Origin: Taishania sp965247975
GTDB lineage: Bacteria > Bacteroidota > Bacteroidia > Flavobacteriales_D > Crocinitomicaceae
Reading direction: 5' to 3'
Length of the DNA: 64,000 nt
Assembly (NCBI GenBank): GCA_965247975.1
Contig: OZ252050.1
Location: 2,232,001-2,296,000, forward strand
Part shown: piece by piece, positions 1 to 9,872 of the stretch
Position numbering within the stretch: the stretch's first letter is position 1
How the letters are laid out: every line of letters starts with the position of its first letter
The notes under the pieces: generated by a model
What the model saw: the letters and a program-made list of their open reading frames with translations, nothing else
What the model was told of the DNA's origin: nothing
Database searches by the model: none
Program-made: the position numbers and the translations under genes

Positions 1-1238
1 GGCATCTTAGATTCTTCCATCACCAAATACCTTCTCAAATCAATGATAATCGAGAGCGGATCAATATTTACAGGACATTCTTGCACACAAGCGTTACATG
101 ATGTACATGCCCAAATTTCTTCCTCCGAAATATGATCGAACAAAAGTGATTTTCCGTCGTCGTAATCTTTACCGTTTTTGCGGATATTATCTCCAACAAT
201 CTCAAGTCGATCGCGCGTGTCCATCATGATTTTTCGCGGAGAAAGTAATTTACCTGTTTGGTTTGCAGGACAAGCAGATGTACAACGACCACATTCAGTA
301 CAACTGTATGCATCCATCAGATTCTTCCATGTTAAATCCGTAACATCTTTCGCTCCAAAACGTTGCGGAATGGCATCGGGATTCGCTGGTGCGGCAAATG
401 GATCAGTCGCTGGATCCATCATGAGTTTCACTTCGTTGGTCACTGATTCCAAATTCGTAAACTGTCCTTTTGGATTTAAATTCGAATACCATGTGTTCGG
501 AAATGCAAGCACAATGTGAAGGTGTTTTGAGAATGGCAAATAATTTAAAAATACAAATACCATCAAAATGTGTCCCCACCAACCAATGCGTTCAATGGTA
601 TGCAAGGCACCATCACTCAATGAACCAAAAAATCCTGGACCAACAAATTGAGAAATCGAAAATCCAAAACTTCCATCTCCAAGATTCGTCGCATGCGATA
701 AACCTCGGTTGTACAAAACTTCATCTGCTCCATTCATCATGAAAATAAAGCTGATAAGCATGATTTCAAAAACCAAAATCAGGTTAGCATCCAGTTTTGG
801 CCAACCTGTCAATTCATTCATGACCAAACGAGGTAATTTCAATAAATTTCTTCGCGCTAAAAAGAAAATCGTAGCAATGAATGCGAGTACAGACAATATT
901 TCGATGAAGCTGACAATAAACGTATAGAAACCTCCTAGAGAAGGCCTGAAAATACGGTGGGTTCCAGCTACTCCATCAATAAAAATCTCGATAAGTTCAA
1001 TTTGCGTAATTACAAATGCCGCATAAATGGCAAAGTGCAAGAGCGCTGGAATTGGACGTTGGAACATTTTCTTTTGACCAAAGGCCACCAAAAGCATTGT
1101 TCTCCAACGTTCTCCTCGATTGTCGGTGCGAGAAATATCTCTACCTAACAAAATATTTGAACGGATTTTTGATGCGTTCCAAGCGAAAAAGCCAAGACCA
1201 AAAATCAATAATATTCCAAAGATGATGCTTGAAATCAT
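1..1238 (-). CDS. Membrane-anchored (Fe-S)-binding oxidoreductase, C-terminus beyond window
   Basis: Reading the minus strand from the ATG at 1238 gives an open frame that runs off the left edge (412 codons visible). The N-terminal half is hydrophobic, with several membrane segments, and resembles the cytochrome b/nitrate reductase gamma-like part of heterodisulfide-reductase-type proteins. The C-terminal part has two ferredoxin-like [4Fe-4S] motifs: CTECGRCTSACP starting at Cys313 and CTSCNACVQECP starting at Cys378. It probably passes electrons between membrane quinone or heme and a soluble partner; the real donor and acceptor cannot be told from sequence. It starts two bases after the stop of the MCE gene, so the amidase, MCE and Fe-S genes look co-transcribed. 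A second CCG-type Fe-S subunit would be expected just outside the window. Confidence 0.85.
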   Translation of the reverse strand, partial: MISSIIFGILLIFGLGFFAWNASKIRSNILLGRDISRTDNRGERWRTMLLVAFGQKKMFQRPIPALLHFAIYAAFVITQIELIEIFIDGVAGTHRIFRPSLGGFYTFIVSFIEILSVLAFIATIFFLARRNLLKLPRLVMNELTGWPKLDANLILVFEIMLISFIFMMNGADEVLYNRGLSHATNLGDGSFGFSISQFVGPGFFGSLSDGALHTIERIGWWGHILMVFVFLNYLPFSKHLHIVLAFPNTWYSNLNPKGQFTNLESVTNEVKLMMDPATDPFAAPANPDAIPQRFGAKDVTDLTWKNLMDAYSCTECGRCTSACPANQTGKLLSPRKIMMDTRDRLEIVGDNIRKNGKDYDDGKSLLFDHISEEEIWACTSCNACVQECPVNIDPLSIIIDLRRYLVMEESKM

Positions 1239-1239
1239 T

Positions 1240-2277
1240 TTAGTTTTTCGTTGAGTCCAACATTTGTTTTAATTGCCTTTCTTCAGATGGAGTTAATGGA
1301 ACACCTTTGGTCTTAGCACCAAACACTGAGAAATGAATGTATCTTTCCGGATGAACTTCAATGTCTTCAACCAATTTTTGCAAACGCTGATTGGTTGTGT
1401 TTAATTCATTGTATAATTGTTCATCCGACATGAGTTTTCCTAATGTACCTTCGCCACTGTTGATCGCATCTAATGTTTTATTGAACTTCTCAAGCGTGGA
1501 TTTTGCTTGCGCAACGGTTCCAGAGAAATCAGCGGTAACAAGATCGTCAGTCACTTTTTTAGCGTTTCCTAAAATGGAAGAAATTTGATCATTACTTTTT
1601 TGAAGATTAGAAGTAATTCCTTCAACATTTGAGAATATTTTGCCCAATTTGACCTTCTCTGAAGCAACTAATCCTTCGACTTCTTCTGCTACATTTCCTA
1701 GTTTACGAATGGCTACTTGCAATTCTTTCATCGTGCCTTTTAGCTCGGAAGTTGCCGTTGTATCCCAAAAAGCTGAAACTTGATTAATGAATTTGTCCAA
1801 GGAACCTAAAGCCGCTTGAACCTTGTTTACAATCGGATCAACAGCTGTTTTTACTTGAGCCATCAAATCTTCATTCACAACACCTTGGATTTTATCGCCA
1901 GGTTTGTAATATCCTTTGCTTATATCTAATGTGGGTGTAATTACAAGACCTTTTGTCAATAAATCAACACCTCCAGCCTCTATGATAGAGCCTTTCGCTA
2001 TTTTGAAATCGTCATCTTGAATATTGAATTCCATAATAACTTGTTTCTTTGGATCTTTTTTTCCCGTCAAGTTTACATTGAGTACTTTTCCAACAACAAC
2101 GCCATTCACGTAAACGGATGTTGCAGGAGTGACTCCGCCGGTATTTGCAAAATAGACGTAGTAGTTGTCGTCTCCACCAAAAAAGCTATTTCCTTTGAGA
2201 AAGTTTACCCCAGCAACCAATAATCCGATGGCTGCAATAGCAATAACTCCAGTCTTAATTTCCTTTGATATCTTCAA
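1240..2277 (-). CDS. MCE/MlaD family lipid transport protein
   Basis: This 345-residue protein has one N-terminal membrane helix (about residues 10-27), then an MCE domain (about 38-117), then a long helical tail (about 140-300) rich in Lys, Glu, Asn and Leu. That is the usual plan of MlaD-like substrate-binding subunits, which sit on the periplasmic face of the inner membrane and pass phospholipids between membranes with an ABC transporter. The transporter subunits are not next to it here. The start is a TTG at 2277. It fits because the N-terminus (KISKEIKTG then the helix) is what the family shows, and no ATG lies nearby. The gene begins five bases after the amidase stop and ends two bases before the Fe-S gene start, so it belongs to that operon. 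Confidence 0.85.
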   Translation of the reverse strand: MKISKEIKTGVIAIAAIGLLVAGVNFLKGNSFFGGDDNYYVYFANTGGVTPATSVYVNGVVVGKVLNVNLTGKKDPKKQVIMEFNIQDDDFKIAKGSIIEAGGVDLLTKGLVITPTLDISKGYYKPGDKIQGVVNEDLMAQVKTAVDPIVNKVQAALGSLDKFINQVSAFWDTTATSELKGTMKELQVAIRKLGNVAEEVEGLVASEKVKLGKIFSNVEGITSNLQKSNDQISSILGNAKKVTDDLVTADFSGTVAQAKSTLEKFNKTLDAINSGEGTLGKLMSDEQLYNELNTTNQRLQKLVEDIEVHPERYIHFSVFGAKTKGVPLTPSEERQLKQMLDSTKN

Positions 2278-2282
2278 AACGA

Positions 2283-3443
2283 TTATTTTTCTGCTAATTT
2301 AATAGCTTTTTCTAAACTTATTCGTTCTGATCCAAGAAAGGCGATAACAAAAGCATGTTGAAAACCTGAATTTCGGAGCTCGTTTTTGTAATTATTCGCT
2401 GCAGTAAAATCACTTTCGAATACTCCAACAGCGTATTTATACAAGCCGTCTTGCTGATATTCAAAGACTTGCATTCCTTTAAACTCTGGTGCGCTGGTAC
2501 TGACTTTCTTATCCGAAGTCTTGATTTGCACCCTGTAGATAACTTTTGAAGGATTTACTTCCGTTTCCGGTTTTGTGTCTTTTTTTTCTGTTTCTTTTGG
2601 TTTGTCCTTAGGCTCCTCTTTTTGAATGGGTGGTTTTTCATCGCTCGCGCTGTTTCCTTCCAACTCATTTTTATATTTTGTAAAAGCAGCAAACATTGCG
2701 CTTGCCATTTTTTCTTGCGATTCTTTGGTTGCTAAAAACTTTTCCTCATCTGGATTTGTTAAAAATCCTGTTTCAATCAAAACACTTGGCATAGTTGTTT
2801 TATACAAAACAAGGAATCCTGCTTGTTTCACTCCTCGATCGTAGCGACCAAGCTGTTTAAATTCTTTTTGCACCTTGCTCGCAAAACTGATACTTTGATC
2901 CAAAAACACCGCCAATTGAAGTTGCCGTGCAATGATTGCATCTGGAGACATGTCAAAATCTTTGTATTTTTCTCCTTTATCGTCCTCTAAATGAATGGCA
3001 GCGTTTTCACGATCTGCAGTTTGTTTTTGGGCGTCTGTTCGGTGTAAACCTAGTACATATGTTTCAACACCATACGCCGCAGGCCCCGCAGCATTCGCAT
3101 GAATACAAATAAACAAATCGGCATTGTTTTGATTGGCAAATTTTGCTCGTTGATCTAATTCAACAAAAACATCTTTATCGCGCGTGTAAATGACTTTGAT
3201 TCCAGGATATTGTTCTTTTATTTTCTTCCCAAGCAAAAGTGCCATGGATAAGCAAACTTCTTTTTCATTCGACATAGCACCATGACATCCCGGATCTTTT
3301 CCGCCATGACCAGCATCAATACAAACCGTTTTGATGGCTCCATTTGCTAATTCATCTTTTTGAGCACTTGTTAAAAATGTACAAAAAGTCGCAAACACAA
3401 ATAAAATGGCATGAATACTGTAATTTGACCTATTTTTTCCCAT
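2283..3443 (-). CDS. N-acetylmuramoyl-L-alanine amidase (Amidase_3) with SPOR-like tail
   Basis: A secreted cell-wall hydrolase that should cleave the bond between MurNAc and the stem peptide. The ATG at 3443 gives a clean signal peptide (MGKNRSNYSIHAILFVFATF onwards, ending near TSAQ). An upstream GTG at 3512 would also be open but would cover the divergent promoter region, so it was not chosen. Zinc-site motifs of Amidase_3 are present: DAGHGGKDPG (His about 46), NEKE (Glu about 60), the CIHANA His, and the catalytic Glu of VLIETGFLTN. A Lys/Glu/Pro-rich linker follows, then about 80 residues that look like a SPOR-type peptidoglycan-binding domain. It is divergent from the LptD-like gene and heads the operon with the MCE and Fe-S genes. 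Confidence 0.88.
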   Translation of the reverse strand: MGKNRSNYSIHAILFVFATFCTFLTSAQKDELANGAIKTVCIDAGHGGKDPGCHGAMSNEKEVCLSMALLLGKKIKEQYPGIKVIYTRDKDVFVELDQRAKFANQNNADLFICIHANAAGPAAYGVETYVLGLHRTDAQKQTADRENAAIHLEDDKGEKYKDFDMSPDAIIARQLQLAVFLDQSISFASKVQKEFKQLGRYDRGVKQAGFLVLYKTTMPSVLIETGFLTNPDEEKFLATKESQEKMASAMFAAFTKYKNELEGNSASDEKPPIQKEEPKDKPKETEKKDTKPETEVNPSKVIYRVQIKTSDKKVSTSAPEFKGMQVFEYQQDGLYKYAVGVFESDFTAANNYKNELRNSGFQHAFVIAFLGSERISLEKAIKLAEK

Positions 3444-3461
3444 ATCCACAAGGTAATTTTT

Positions 3462-3469
3462 TAGTTTTG
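3462..3469 (+). promoter_or_regulatory. Candidate -7 box for the LptD-like gene
   Basis: TAGTTTTG matches the Bacteroidota TAnnTTTG -7 consensus and lies about 45 bases before the GTG start of the LptD-like gene. No convincing -33 TTG was found at the usual spacing, so this is a motif match only. Confidence 0.4.
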
Positions 3470-3494
3470 TACACTTCAATTTTAAAAAGTTAAA

Positions 3495-3502
3495 CAAAGA
3501 TA
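3495..3502 (-). promoter_or_regulatory. Candidate -7 box for the amidase operon
   Basis: On the minus strand TATCTTTG matches TAnnTTTG exactly and lies about 52 bases upstream of the amidase ATG at 3443. It supports that start over the GTG at 3512, which lies upstream of this box. The two candidate -7 boxes of the divergent pair sit within 41 bp of each other. Confidence 0.45.
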
Positions 3503-3512
3503 TTTTAAACAC

Positions 3513-6035
3513 GTGTTCAAAAAGCGTTCCATATTGTTAATTATCTTCTATTCATTGTTAATAATGTTTGGAAGTGGTGTTGGTTACGCTCAAGACACTA
3601 TTTATGTTAATGATGACAGCATGGGCGATATTAGTCGCTATGGTGCACGCGATTCCTTGTTTGCTGACATTAAGAAGAAACAGTTACATCTTTACGGTAA
3701 AGCGTTTGTGGAAACGGAAGGGATTAATCTTACCGCAGGCTATATTTTAGTTGATTTAGATAAAAATGAACTGCTTGCAACATACGCCTACGATAAAGAT
3801 AGTAACATCGTTGAAAAACCTTTGTTTAAAGATGGTACAGACGAAATTGAAGCAAATACTATAAAGTACAACCTCGACACGAAAAAAGCTTATATTGAGG
3901 CTGTTAAGATTGTTCAGGAAGAGATGTTTTTGTACATGGGCACAGCCAAAAGACAATCGAATGAAGACATTCACTTTAAAAATGGTCGATTTACAACCTG
4001 TGATTTGGAAGAGCCACATTACCATTTTCAACTTTCAAAAGCAGTTTTAGTTCCTGATAAACGTATTGTCACTGGTCCCATGAATTTGTGGATTGCGAAT
4101 GTTCCGACGCCACTCGGACTTCCATTTAGCTACATTCCGCAACAAGAAGATCGAACACATGGAATTTTGTTTCCTCAAATTGTTCCGATTTCAGCATTTG
4201 GTTCAGGATTGAACGATCTCGGATATTATTTTCCAATCAATGATTATGTGCATACGTCCGCTTATTTGAAAGCATATACACGTGGAAGCTGGGGTGTACG
4301 AGATGTCACAGAATACACCAAACGTTACAAATATCGGGGGAATTTTGATGTTGGTTTTGAACAATTTCGAAGAGGATTCCCAGATTCATCTCGTGTGAAT
4401 AAATTTACCATTATTTGGAATCATCAAAAGGATGCAAAATCAAATCCATATTGGAATTTCAGCACAAAAGTTAATTTTGCTTCGAACAACGATAACAAAC
4501 AAAATTTAGATCCAAACAATCAGAATTACTTTAGCAATACCTTAGTTTCAGACATTAACATTAATCGCAGTTTTCCGGGAAAACCTTATCGCATGGGTGC
4601 AAAAATTGGACTAAGTCAAAATTCACTTTCAAAAAACATAGCGCTCACGGCTCCAAATGTAAACTTCAATACTTCTCAATTCTTTCCTGTTAAACGATTT
4701 TTCACTGGGAGCCAACCATGGAAGCAGTTATTCCAGCGATTAGGAGTAATTTATAGTCTTGAAGGAGAAAATCGAGTAACATTTGGAGATACATTAGTAA
4801 AACAAAAAAGATACGATATTATTGGTAAGCAATTTATAAATGGAATTCAACAAAGAGTAACGATTCAAACCACAGGCGGATTATTTAAAAATGTTTTAAA
4901 AATTACTCCTAGTGTGAATTATAGTACAAAAATTAACTTTCAACAAACACGAAAATCTTACGATGCTGTTCTAAATCAAACGATTACAGATACCATCCAA
5001 AAAGCAGGAATGGCACATGATCTATCATTTAATCTCAGTGGAACTACCGTTTTGTATAGTTATTACCGCTTTGTAGGTAAAAACAAACCAATAATGCGGC
5101 ACGTGATGACACCAAACATTGGATTTAGCTACATTCCAGCAATTAATAGTGTTATTAGAGATTCAGTTGGTTTCAATAAATCTGAAGTAGTTTATTCTCC
5201 CTTCGAACGAAGTTTATATACATCTGGAGCGAACACCAAAAACCGTGGACTCATTACCTTTGGACTCAATAATAATTTTGAATTTAAACGAAAATCAGAC
5301 AAAGACACAATCACTGGATTCAAAAAAACACGGATCATTGATGCTCTTTCATTGAATGGGAATTACGATATTTTCAAAGATTCCATGAATTTATCAGACA
5401 TCTCTCTCAATCTAAGAATAAGTCCCTTCCCCTACTTGAATTTTGTAGCGGTATCTAATTTTAGTCCGTATGGCTGGACTGACTCAACAGGAGCGGCGAT
5501 TTCAAAATATGCGGTTAAAAACGGACAAGGATTAGGAAGAGCGTTAAGCAATTCATTAACAACAACTTTAACCTTTACTTCGAAAGAAAGTCGAAATAAA
5601 ATTCAAGAAAACAAGCAAGTTGTTTCTCAAAACTGGAATGCAGATTATGATTATTTCTATTTACACCCAGAGTTTATTGTCGATTTCGACATTCCTTGGA
5701 AAGTATCTTTGTCTCATGTTTATACTGTGAGTACCAACACAAATAAAACACCAAACAATAACAGTGATCGTTTTGAAGTTCAAACATTGATGGTGAATGG
5801 AGATTTGAGCTTCACGAAAAGATGGAAATTATCAGGGACAATCAACACCGATTTGAAAGCAATTCGCGTAACAAACGCCAATTTTATGTTAACCCGTGAC
5901 ATGCATTGTTGGTCACTTTCATTTAATTGGACACCTCTTGGTACAAATAAAAGTTTCTTGCTGACCATCAGAAATTCATCTTCTATTTTTAAAGATGCAA
6001 AATTGGATTTCCGAAGACCGCCAGCATTTTTGTAA
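3513..6035 (+). CDS. LptD-like LPS-assembly outer membrane protein
   Basis: 840 residues: a signal peptide (FKKRSILLIIF to VGYAQ), an N-terminal OstA/LptA-like beta-jellyroll region (about 45-150; LHLYGKAFVETEGINLTAGY), then a long barrel region with alternating aromatic strands to the C-terminus. The motif PLGLPFSYIPQ and the order OstA-like domain plus barrel match the Bacteroidota proteins annotated as putative LPS assembly protein LptD. The role would be to insert lipopolysaccharide into the outer leaflet. The start is a GTG at 3513; the first in-frame ATG, inside the signal peptide, would cut off its charged part. It is divergent from the amidase, and YqgE follows directly. Confidence 0.8.
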   Translation: MFKKRSILLIIFYSLLIMFGSGVGYAQDTIYVNDDSMGDISRYGARDSLFADIKKKQLHLYGKAFVETEGINLTAGYILVDLDKNELLATYAYDKDSNIVEKPLFKDGTDEIEANTIKYNLDTKKAYIEAVKIVQEEMFLYMGTAKRQSNEDIHFKNGRFTTCDLEEPHYHFQLSKAVLVPDKRIVTGPMNLWIANVPTPLGLPFSYIPQQEDRTHGILFPQIVPISAFGSGLNDLGYYFPINDYVHTSAYLKAYTRGSWGVRDVTEYTKRYKYRGNFDVGFEQFRRGFPDSSRVNKFTIIWNHQKDAKSNPYWNFSTKVNFASNNDNKQNLDPNNQNYFSNTLVSDININRSFPGKPYRMGAKIGLSQNSLSKNIALTAPNVNFNTSQFFPVKRFFTGSQPWKQLFQRLGVIYSLEGENRVTFGDTLVKQKRYDIIGKQFINGIQQRVTIQTTGGLFKNVLKITPSVNYSTKINFQQTRKSYDAVLNQTITDTIQKAGMAHDLSFNLSGTTVLYSYYRFVGKNKPIMRHVMTPNIGFSYIPAINSVIRDSVGFNKSEVVYSPFERSLYTSGANTKNRGLITFGLNNNFEFKRKSDKDTITGFKKTRIIDALSLNGNYDIFKDSMNLSDISLNLRISPFPYLNFVAVSNFSPYGWTDSTGAAISKYAVKNGQGLGRALSNSLTTTLTFTSKESRNKIQENKQVVSQNWNADYDYFYLHPEFIVDFDIPWKVSLSHVYTVSTNTNKTPNNNSDRFEVQTLMVNGDLSFTKRWKLSGTINTDLKAIRVTNANFMLTRDMHCWSLSFNWTPLGTNKSFLLTIRNSSSIFKDAKLDFRRPPAFL

Positions 6036-6063
6036 CTTTGAATTATTCTTAAAATCACTCGCA

Positions 6064-6639
6064 TTGATTGACATCACATTTCGAACCAAAAAGCAACCAG
6101 AAAAAGGTGATTTGCTCGTCTCAGATCCTTTTGCCAGCGATCTTTATTTCTCTCGTTCGGTCGTTCTTTTATGTGATCACGATGAAACAGGAAGTTTCGG
6201 ATTTGTCTTGAACAATATGCTCGATGTGAAACTACATGCGTTAGTTCCTAAATTTCCCAACAAAGAAACGCGCATCGCATTGGGTGGACCTGTGGACAAA
6301 GACAGTATTTTTTACATTCACGCATTTCCAAATATCGAAGGAAGTCAAGAGGTAGGTGAAAGTCTATATTTCGGAGGTAATTTTCAGCAAATCATTGATT
6401 TATTGGTTATCAATCCAGATGAAATTTCAAATATTCGGTTTTTTCTTGGTTACTCTGGCTGGTCCGCTAATCAACTAAATGAAGAAATGAAAAATAATGC
6501 TTGGGTTGTTTCTAACACAAAGAATAACAATGATGTTTTTTTAAGCAATAATAAGTCATTTTGGAATAAAATCATGAAACAACTAGGAAGGAAATTTGAA
6601 GTGATGTCGAATTTCCCAATCGATCCGAATAATAATTGA
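6064..6639 (+). CDS. YqgE/AlgH family protein
   Basis: Carries the family signature near the N-terminus (KGDLLVSDPFASDLYFSRSV, then GSFGFVLNNML) and the later motifs ALGGPVDKDSIFYIH and FFLGYSGWSANQL. YqgE/AlgH proteins are small, soluble and conserved, and their biochemical role is not settled. The frame is open upstream to an ATG at 5995, inside the LptD-like gene. Starting there would add 23 unconserved residues and overlap LptD by 41 bases, so the TTG at 6064 (191 residues, the usual family length) is preferred. The exact start is uncertain. Confidence 0.8.
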   Translation: MIDITFRTKKQPEKGDLLVSDPFASDLYFSRSVVLLCDHDETGSFGFVLNNMLDVKLHALVPKFPNKETRIALGGPVDKDSIFYIHAFPNIEGSQEVGESLYFGGNFQQIIDLLVINPDEISNIRFFLGYSGWSANQLNEEMKNNAWVVSNTKNNNDVFLSNNKSFWNKIMKQLGRKFEVMSNFPIDPNNN

Positions 6640-6686
6640 TTCAAAGTTCGAAATTTCACTAAATTTATCAAATTTCAAAGAATAAA

Positions 6687-7958
6687 ATGTCAGCTCCGCT
6701 CGCCGAACGTATGCGTCCAAAACAACTCAATGAATACATTGGTCAAGACCATCTTCTAAAAGAAGGTGCTTCGTTGCGTCGAGCTATTGATGCAGGCATG
6801 ATTCCTTCAATGATTTTCTGGGGACCACCAGGAGTTGGAAAAACGACCTTAGCATTTCTTATCGCCAATCATTTAAAACGACCATTCCATACTTTATCAG
6901 CCATTTCTTCTGGTGTGAAAGATGTGCGTGATGTGATTCAATCCGTTGAACGTGGCGGCATGTTTCAACAAGGAGGAACCATTTTATTTATTGATGAAAT
7001 TCATCGATTTTCGAAAGCGCAACAAGATTCTTTGCTTGGTGCCGTTGAAAAAGGTGTCATTACTTTAATCGGTGCAACGACTGAAAACCCTTCGTTTGAA
7101 GTTATTTCGGCTCTATTGTCGCGCTGTCAGGTTTATACCTTGGAAAATCATTCAAAATCGGACTTACTAAATGTTCTAAATCGTGCAATTTCTGAAGATT
7201 TTTTACTTAAAAGTAAGAAAATAAAACTAACAGAAACAGATTCATTACTCGCTATTTCAGGCGGAGACGCACGAAAACTGTTGAATGTTTTTGAAATCAT
7301 TATCGGAACATTTCAGCAACAAAAAGACATTGAAATCACCAATGATTTGGTGGAGTCTGTAGCTCAACAGTCATTGGCTCGCTACGATAAAGATGGCGAA
7401 CAGCATTATGATATTATTTCAGCTTTTATAAAATCTATTCGAGGAAGCGACCCAAACGCAGCCGTTTATTGGCTTGCGCGCATGGTTGAAGGTGGAGAAG
7501 ATCCAAAATTCATCGCCCGACGATTGATTATTTCCGCATCCGAAGACATAGGTTTGGCAAATCCAAATGCGTTGTTGATTGCCACAAGCTGTTTTCAAGC
7601 GGTGCAAATGCTAGGTTGGCCAGAGTCGCGCATTATACTTTCACAATGCACCATTTACTTGGCAACTTCTCCAAAAGGAAATGCTGCATACAAAGCCATA
7701 AATCTAGCCCAAGAAGAAGTCAAAAAATCGGGAAATTTAAGTGTACCTCTCCCCTTGAGAAACGCGCCAACAAAGTTGATGAAGGAACTTGGATATGGCG
7801 AAGAATACAAATATTCACACGATTATCCTGGGAATTTTGTGCAACAGAATTTTATGCCTGAAGAACTTTCGAATGTTTCCTTTTATCACACTGGAAGCAG
7901 TTCCAAAGAAAAAGAAATTGCCCAAATTATTCAATCGCTTTGGGGAGATAAGTATTAA
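6687..7958 (+). CDS. rarA: Replication-associated recombination protein A (RarA/MgsA AAA+ ATPase)
   Basis: A 423-residue AAA+ ATPase of the clamp-loader branch. Walker A is GPPGVGKTT (46-54), Walker B ILFIDEIHRF (about 97-106), and the sensor-1 region IGATTENPSFEV follows. The C-terminal half has the RarA tetramerisation motifs (SIRGSDPNAAVYWLARM, EDIGLANPNAL). RarA acts at stalled forks with SSB and the clamp. Length and motif order are normal. The acyltransferase gene starts at the base after its stop, so the two are likely co-transcribed. Confidence 0.95.
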   Translation: MSAPLAERMRPKQLNEYIGQDHLLKEGASLRRAIDAGMIPSMIFWGPPGVGKTTLAFLIANHLKRPFHTLSAISSGVKDVRDVIQSVERGGMFQQGGTILFIDEIHRFSKAQQDSLLGAVEKGVITLIGATTENPSFEVISALLSRCQVYTLENHSKSDLLNVLNRAISEDFLLKSKKIKLTETDSLLAISGGDARKLLNVFEIIIGTFQQQKDIEITNDLVESVAQQSLARYDKDGEQHYDIISAFIKSIRGSDPNAAVYWLARMVEGGEDPKFIARRLIISASEDIGLANPNALLIATSCFQAVQMLGWPESRIILSQCTIYLATSPKGNAAYKAINLAQEEVKKSGNLSVPLPLRNAPTKLMKELGYGEEYKYSHDYPGNFVQQNFMPEELSNVSFYHTGSSSKEKEIAQIIQSLWGDKY

Positions 7959-8879
7959 ATGTTGGCCCGAATAGCATATTACGGATTTGTGCTTCCGATT
8001 TCTTACCTGCCACTTTGGTTGATTTATCTATTTACAGATTTTTTCTATTTGCTTTTAATTACAGTTATTCCTTATCGAAAAAAAGTCATTATCAACAACT
8101 TAAAACGCTCTTTTCCAGGTAAAACTGAACAAGAAATCAATCAGTTAAAACGAAAATTTTACAGACATTTCACTGATTTGCTCGGAGAAGGAATAAAGAA
8201 TTTAAGCATTTCAAAGTCACAATTAGAAAAACGATTTACATGCACCAATCCATCAGTGATGCATGAACTTTTTACTCAGAATAAAAGTGTAATATTAGTT
8301 TCTGGTCACTACAATAATTGGGAATGGCTTATTTCTGCTCAAAATTTTATGTTTCCGCATCAAGCAATGGGAATCGGTATGCCAATGACTTCCAAATTTT
8401 GGGATAAAAAAGTAAATGAACGACGTCAGCGCTTTGGGATGAAAGTAATTCATGCTAAGAATTTCAAGGAAGAAATCGCAAAACAAAATGAACCCGTCGC
8501 TATTTTGACCTTGGCCGACCAATCACCTGGCGATGCTCGAAAATCCTATTGGATGATTTTCTTGAATCAAGACACACCCGTGATTTTCGGCGCAGAATAC
8601 ATGGCGAATGAATATGATTTTGCGGTGGTGTTTTTTCATACCCGAAAAGTAAAACGAGGTCATTACGAAATGGATTTGAGTTTGATAACTCATCATCCAA
8701 AAGATATGAATTGGGGCGAAATTACGGAAAAACATACCTATTTATTGGAACAAGCAATTCTTGAAAAACCTGAATATTGGGTTTGGTCGCATAAGCGCTG
8801 GAAACGGGAAAAACCTGCTGATTTGGAACAACTTAAAAAAGAACAACATGCAAAATTTGATGCGAAATTTAGGGATTAG
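7959..8879 (+). CDS. LpxL/HtrB-like lysophospholipid acyltransferase
   Basis: 306 residues with an N-terminal hydrophobic anchor (about 10-38) and the LABAT-family catalytic motif H-x4-E in GHYNNWEW (His117, Glu122). The later segment LADQSPG and the C-terminal YWVWSHKRWK are typical of late acyltransferases of lipid A synthesis in Bacteroidota. It probably transfers a secondary acyl chain to lipid A or a related envelope lipid at the inner membrane; the exact acceptor is not known. It abuts rarA and overlaps the next gene by about 32 bases. Confidence 0.85.
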   Translation: MLARIAYYGFVLPISYLPLWLIYLFTDFFYLLLITVIPYRKKVIINNLKRSFPGKTEQEINQLKRKFYRHFTDLLGEGIKNLSISKSQLEKRFTCTNPSVMHELFTQNKSVILVSGHYNNWEWLISAQNFMFPHQAMGIGMPMTSKFWDKKVNERRQRFGMKVIHAKNFKEEIAKQNEPVAILTLADQSPGDARKSYWMIFLNQDTPVIFGAEYMANEYDFAVVFFHTRKVKRGHYEMDLSLITHHPKDMNWGEITEKHTYLLEQAILEKPEYWVWSHKRWKREKPADLEQLKKEQHAKFDAKFRD

Positions 8880-9870
8880 TTTACTTTGTTTCATCTCACT
8901 TGGCGTGTTTGCTCAATCTGAAAAACACAAAGAACGACCTTTTAAAATTCATCGGTTTGGCGAAGAGAAAGAGTCGGCACGAGGAATTTGTGTGGATGAA
9001 AACACAGCTTATTTAGCTACATCAACAGGTGAATTACTTGCTGTTTCGTTAGATTCAATTGACGTTTTAAATCTTCTAAAAGGCAAAAAGTCAGAAGAAT
9101 TGAGAGATGTAGCCAAATTTGAAAGTCATGTACTTGCAATGCAAAGTGGAAAGAATGGTGTTATTTATTGCCGGAAAAATGCTGGAAAAGTAGAAGAAAT
9201 TCAACCTACGACTGGAAATTGGCAAGGTGTATTTTTGGACGGCATGGATTTTTATGATTCAACGGGATTCTTGATGGGGGATCCAATCGAAGGATATTTC
9301 TCACTTTATTTTTCAATCGACCAAGGTTTGTCTTGGCAAAAATGCGTTTCAGAGCTAAAAGCAAATGATGGAGAAGCAGGATTTGCAGCAAGTGGCACAA
9401 ATGTTCAAGTGCTCAATGATTCAACATTCATTTTTGTTTCTGGAGGGAGTAGATCTCGTTTTTTTAAATCATCAAATCAAGGAGCAACCTGGAAATTTGT
9501 TGATTTACCCTTTGATTCTTTAAGTTCAAGTGGACCTTTCTCTGTTCACTTTACAACACCAAAAAAAGGAATTATTGTTGGTGGTGATTATACCAAGCCA
9601 AACGATACTTCAACCACTTCATTCTACACAGAAGATGGCGGCAAAACATGGAAAAAATCAAAAAAACAATGCAACGGTTACCGCTCTTGTGTAACTTCGA
9701 ACGGGAAAATAGCCTTTGCGTGTGGTTCCAATGGAATTGACTTTTCAAAAAATAACGGGAAAACTTGGCAGCCTTTTGCTTTAACAAACTGCTTAGCATT
9801 AACCATCGTTGGCAATAAATTGTTTGCAACCACTGGCCATGGTTGTGTTTTAGAATATGATATACCTTAA
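8848..9870 (+). CDS. Secreted BNR/Ycf48-like beta-propeller protein
   Basis: With the ATG at 8848 the protein begins MQNLMRNLGISLLCFISLGV and has a signal peptide ending at FAQ; the ATG at 8860 is equally possible. The remaining 310 or so residues form repeated propeller-like blades with Asp-box motifs (SIDQGLSWQK, SSNQGATWKF, TEDGGKTWKK, SKNNGKTWQP), as in sialidase-type BNR and photosystem II assembly factor Ycf48-like proteins. No catalytic sialidase residues are apparent, so a binding or scaffold role outside the inner membrane is more likely. The start overlaps the end of the acyltransferase gene, suggesting translational coupling. Confidence 0.75.
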   Translation: MQNLMRNLGISLLCFISLGVFAQSEKHKERPFKIHRFGEEKESARGICVDENTAYLATSTGELLAVSLDSIDVLNLLKGKKSEELRDVAKFESHVLAMQSGKNGVIYCRKNAGKVEEIQPTTGNWQGVFLDGMDFYDSTGFLMGDPIEGYFSLYFSIDQGLSWQKCVSELKANDGEAGFAASGTNVQVLNDSTFIFVSGGSRSRFFKSSNQGATWKFVDLPFDSLSSSGPFSVHFTTPKKGIIVGGDYTKPNDTSTTSFYTEDGGKTWKKSKKQCNGYRSCVTSNGKIAFACGSNGIDFSKNNGKTWQPFALTNCLALTIVGNKLFATTGHGCVLEYDIP

Positions 9871-9872
9871 GA